Origin: Fibrobacterota bacterium
Lineage (GTDB): Bacteria; Fibrobacterota; Chitinivibrionia; Chitinivibrionales; JANQEN01
Direction: 5' to 3'
Assembly: GCA_030619215.1 (NCBI GenBank)
Contig: JAUXBV010000091.1
Coordinates: 1-9,062 of the forward strand
Length of the DNA: 9,062 nt
Under the pieces are notes generated by a model. The model was given only the letters and a program-made list of their open reading frames with translations. It was not told where the DNA came from and made no database searches. Numbering within the stretch: position 1 is the first letter of the stretch; each line of letters begins with the position of its first letter. This document shows, in pieces, positions 6,937 to 9,062 of this stretch. The position numbers were made by a program, and so were the translations under genes.

Positions 6937-6948
6937 CCGCTTAAGCGG
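6937..6948. repeat. 12-bp perfect palindrome CCGCTTAAGCGG
   Basis: A perfect 12-bp palindrome sits 16 bp after the gspF stop, followed by a GC-rich patch (GCGGGCGGG at 6966-6974). It could be a protein-binding site or part of a repeat. No T-run follows, so terminator function is not supported. The rest of the gspF-gspK spacer (6922-7169) is accounted for by the octamer, TCCC and octamer elements listed separately. Confidence 0.45.
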
Positions 6949-7015
6949 CATGGAGTGTTGGAAACGCGGGCGGGAAAGGGCAAGTTGTCAGTTAACAGTC
7001 ATCATCCAGAAAAAG

Positions 7016-7033
7016 TCCCATAGGGACGAAATA
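7016..7033. repeat. TCCCATAGGGACGAAATA element, copy 1
   Basis: An 18-bp element with a near-palindromic core (TCCC-AT-AGGGA) and a GAAATA tail. It matches the copy at 7069-7086 at 16 of 18 positions. The palindrome-plus-tail form recalls REP-type elements, and I remember similar sequences from intergenic regions of other bacteria; mobility is not shown here. Confidence 0.6.
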
Positions 7034-7068
7034 TCTATAGAAACATGTAACACACAAGAAAGCGCCAA

Positions 7069-7086
7069 TCCCGTAGGGATGAAATA
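7069..7086. repeat. TCCCGTAGGGATGAAATA element, copy 2
   Basis: Second copy of the 18-bp element, 53 bp after the first and in the same orientation. The differences are G for A in the core and T for C before the GAAATA tail. Confidence 0.6.
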
Positions 7087-7090
7087 AAAA

Positions 7091-7114
7091 TGGAATAATG
7101 GAATATTGGAAAAA
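7091..7114. repeat. TGGAATAW octamer tandem, three units
   Basis: TGGAATAA, TGGAATAT and TGGAAAAA follow with 8-bp phase. TTCCAA at 7122-7127 is complementary to the TTGGAA inside the tract, so a small hairpin is possible. The octamer is a variant of TGGAGTAA at 5421 and 6924. Confidence 0.55.
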
Positions 7115-7169
7115 ACTTTAATTCCAACATCCTTCATTGAGACATTTGTTATTTAAATTAAAGATCATA

Positions 7170-8585
7170 ATGTTAAAGTTTATAAGTCATAATACCAAAT
7201 CAAAAATCATAAATCATAAATCTAAAATCATTTCCCACTCTTTGACCTTCTTCAAAGGTAACAGTTCCGGATACAGCCTCTACCTGGTCCTTATAGTTCT
7301 TGTTATAGCTGGTGTCCTTTTTTCAATTACCCTGAAAAGCAGTTTAGTAGCTCATGTATTCAGTGTGCGCCATGTTCAGAGCCTTCAGGCAAAGCTCCTT
7401 GCACACTCAGGTATTGCACGCGCGGAATACTTCCTCAACGGCGGAGATGGTCATGACCTTTTCTGGGAAACCGATCGATTTGAAGAAAAAGTAGAAGATT
7501 TTGGAAATATAATTCTGTCTTGTATTCAATTCGGAGCATTTGTAAAAGTAACCAGTATAGGAAAAAGGTTAAAGAAGGAGTATGTTTTAGAAGGTTTGAT
7601 GGGAAGAGACGTTCCGAAGAATATTAGTCCCGTCATTACTTTAACGGGGCATGTTGGCGGCCTTGTATTAGCGAAAGGTACTACTATAAATGGTAATGTG
7701 GTTTTACATCATGGAACAGTAAAGAGAGGAAGTAATAAAAGTCCTATTCCAAATTCTCATACTTGGGTGAAACAACAGGAGTCTCCGCCCCTTCCATTTG
7801 ATATACAAAACATTAAGTCCTTTATGGAATCTTCCAAAAATAAAATTTCATCGTCAATGACAGATAAGAAAGCCCTGCAGGGAAATATGTATTTATCAAA
7901 AAACAATGATAGCATCCTTGCTAAAGTTCCTCTGATAATAAACGGTAATTGCGATATAACCGACATTATTATTACAAATGCTTCAATAATAGCTTCCGGT
8001 GAAGTTACTATTAGAAGTAATGTTATATGTAAAGGCAGTATGTTTCTATGTAACAAATTAGCAATTAATGATGGCACAACTTATGAGTGCCTGTTTTTTT
8101 CTAATTCTACTCAGAATATTAAAGGCGGTAAACATTCATCACAATTTTTTTGTAATGATTCAATTATAATTGGTAATAAAGCTAAATTTGATATTATGTC
8201 TTTATGGGTATCAAATAGAGTACAAAATAGCGATACAACATTAACAGGCGGTATTATATTTCCAGAAAATAGAATTTTCAATGGTCATGCTATTTGTTAT
8301 ACAGATTCGATAGTAGATAAGTCAAATGTGAGAGTTGGCCCTGCTATTGTCCTAGGGCAAGGCAGCACCTTTAACGGTTGTTTAATTACAGACGGGGATA
8401 TAAATATTAAAAGGATTATAGCAAATACGCATATATGGGCAAGGTCGATTGTAGCTGTTGAAGATAAAATGTCATATAAGAATTGGTTGTTAGGGTGCAA
8501 ATTAAAGGCTCTTGATAAGGATATACCATTTCCACTGTTAGGAGATCTACCTGCAAAAGTAAGCTTGCTATATCAAGGATCATAG
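7170..8585 (+). CDS. GspK-position pseudopilin with large beta-solenoid-like C-terminal region
   Basis: From the ATG at 7170 the product has 471 residues. GNSSG-YSLYLVLIVLVIAG looks like a prepilin cleavage site (G34/Y35) and hydrophobic helix. Residue +5 is Leu, not the usual Glu; GspK proteins also lack Glu5. After an N-terminal helix (HVQSLQAKLLAHSGIARAEYFL, bases 7374-7437), the sequence turns into short beta-strand repeats: residues about 154-195 (GHVGGLVLAKGTTINGNVVL) and 251-412 (IINGNCDITDIIITNASI, EVTIRSNVICKG, GPAIVLGQGSTFNGCLIT). This is bactofilin- or polymer-like and unlike the helical domains of classic GspK. Nine Cys lie downstream of the helix. The start is uncertain: TTG 7137, ATG 7170 and TTG 7242 are in frame, none with a good ribosome site, and 7197-7231 is repeat DNA. 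TTG 7242 gives a short, typical leader. Confidence 0.75.
   Translation: MLKFISHNTKSKIINHKSKIISHSLTFFKGNSSGYSLYLVLIVLVIAGVLFSITLKSSLVAHVFSVRHVQSLQAKLLAHSGIARAEYFLNGGDGHDLFWETDRFEEKVEDFGNIILSCIQFGAFVKVTSIGKRLKKEYVLEGLMGRDVPKNISPVITLTGHVGGLVLAKGTTINGNVVLHHGTVKRGSNKSPIPNSHTWVKQQESPPLPFDIQNIKSFMESSKNKISSSMTDKKALQGNMYLSKNNDSILAKVPLIINGNCDITDIIITNASIIASGEVTIRSNVICKGSMFLCNKLAINDGTTYECLFFSNSTQNIKGGKHSSQFFCNDSIIIGNKAKFDIMSLWVSNRVQNSDTTLTGGIIFPENRIFNGHAICYTDSIVDKSNVRVGPAIVLGQGSTFNGCLITDGDINIKRIIANTHIWARSIVAVEDKMSYKNWLLGCKLKALDKDIPFPLLGDLPAKVSLLYQGS
7197..7231. repeat. Heptamer-phased AAATCNN repeat inside the 5' end of the pseudopilin frame
   Basis: Five exact 7-bp steps: AAATCAA, AAATCAT, AAATCAT, AAATCTA, AAATCAT. 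Because three heptamers equal seven codons, the frame reads a repeated peptide, KSKIINH then KSKIISH. The same repeat class lies in non-coding spacers, so this segment is probably non-coding filler before the true start at TTG 7242, or filler that has been captured into the leader. Confidence 0.75.
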
Positions 8586-8594
8586 CTGCTGAAT

Positions 8595-8600
8595 CAAAGG
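8595..8600 (+). promoter_or_regulatory. Ribosome binding site of the gspI-like gene
   Basis: CAAAGG lies 9 nt before the ATG at 8610, within the 24-bp gap after the preceding stop. It supports this start, which also gives a normal 12-residue prepilin leader. Confidence 0.6.
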
Positions 8601-8609
8601 TTTTAAGAT

Positions 8610-8966
8610 ATGAGAAGCTCTCCATCTGAAAATACTATTAAAGGTTATACATTGGTTGAGGTTTTAGTTGCAATGGCTCTTTTTCTTATTGTTATTGTGC
8701 CTCTTATTGGCCACATGACCGTAGCGATAAAGATTAACAAGGGTAAGAATAAAATGGTTGCAGCATCTATTATTGAACAGGAAGCGGCAATTTTAAGAAT
8801 GTTTCCGGATGAAACTTTTAATATAAAGCGCAGAAAGATAGGTGGAAGAGAATGGGTAATTAAAACATCCTTTAAAGGTGGAAAGCTAAAGACCTGCCAT
8901 ATCAGTGCACACTATAAAGGAAAAATGGTTGATAAAGCTATTTTTTATTTGTATATAGACAAGTAA
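8610..8966 (+). CDS. gspI: GspI-like minor pseudopilin (type IV prepilin-like)
   Basis: 118 residues, the usual GspI size. A short leader ends in TIKG, and cleavage by the prepilin peptidase is expected between G12 and Y13. The mature N-terminus YTLVEVLVAMALFLIVIV carries the conserved Glu at +5 and forms the membrane/assembly helix (about 13-38). A small globular end follows with EQEAAILRMF, GGREWVIKT and HISAHYKG, which fits the GspI type of fold. In type II secretion GspI, GspJ and GspK form the tip complex of the pseudopilus; the K-position gene lies just upstream with a 24-bp gap. No GspJ gene follows inside the window. PilV or another minor pilin is the main alternative. Confidence 0.8.
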   Translation: MRSSPSENTIKGYTLVEVLVAMALFLIVIVPLIGHMTVAIKINKGKNKMVAASIIEQEAAILRMFPDETFNIKRRKIGGREWVIKTSFKGGKLKTCHISAHYKGKMVDKAIFYLYIDK

Positions 8967-8999
8967 TTTCAGATTTTATATTTATCTTTGCGAACTTTG

Positions 9000-9062
9000 C
9001 CCCGAAAGAACCGGGATTGAAACCCCGAAAGAACCGGGATTGAAACCCCGAAAGAACCGGGA
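9000..9062. repeat. 23-bp tandem repeat, 2.7 copies, running off the window
   Basis: Units start at 9000, 9023 and 9046 and are identical as far as they are visible; the third is cut at 17 bp by the window end. Each unit begins CCCCGAAAGAACC and ends with ATTGAAA. CCCG and CGGG within a unit (9001-9004 and 9012-9015) can pair with a 7-nt loop, and CGGG can also pair with the CCCG of the next unit. There are no spacers between units. Perfect copies suggest recent expansion. Confidence 0.85.

Noticed and set aside
6937..6974. Intrinsic terminator after gspF
   Set aside because: The palindrome is short and no T-run follows.
9000..9062. CRISPR array
   Set aside because: Units are directly tandem with 23-bp period and no unique spacers; only the ATTGAAAC end is CRISPR-like.

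Overview
The window carries one co-directional (+ strand) gene cluster for a type II secretion / type IV pilus-like machine of a Gram-negative (diderm) bacterium. The outer membrane side is shown by a secretin and a putative surface or periplasmic FN3 lipoprotein. DNA is AT-rich. The mix of a GspL-like PilM/PilN fusion, a multi-FN3 Asp/Thr-rich secreted protein and repeat-filled spacers suggests an FCB-type lineage such as Fibrobacterota/Chitinivibrionia, but this is an impression from style and is not proven.

Layout: 2-742 is the 3' end of the secretin gene (gspD), ending in a long Lys/Glu-rich tail. 948-2849 encodes an exported protein of six fibronectin type III-like repeats. 3019-4389, 4382-4933 and 4938-5411 form a tight block encoding the inner-membrane platform (GspL-like, GspM/PilO-like, GspC/PilP-like). 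After a 310-bp repeat-filled spacer comes the polytopic platform protein GspF (5722-6921). After a second repeat-filled spacer come two prepilin-like genes: a GspK-position pseudopilin whose large C-terminal part looks like a beta-solenoid (7170-8585), and a small GspI-like pseudopilin (8610-8966). The window ends inside a 23-bp tandem repeat (9000-9062). No GspE ATPase, major pseudopilin GspG, GspH, GspJ or prepilin peptidase is visible here.

Working model: GspL-M-C-F make the inner-membrane assembly platform, the K-like and I-like pseudopilins prime or cap the pseudopilus, and the secretin forms the outer-membrane exit. The FN3 protein sits between the secretin and the platform genes and may be a partner or substrate of the secretin (inference).

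The most unusual DNA-level signal is in the spacers. Several hold degenerate tandem repeats with a strict 7-bp phase (AATNNNN, AAATNNN or the reverse complement), together with octamer, hexamer and palindromic elements. One heptamer tract runs into the 5' part of the GspK-like reading frame and makes its start uncertain. No tRNA, rRNA, CRISPR array, insertion sequence or convincing intrinsic terminator was found.
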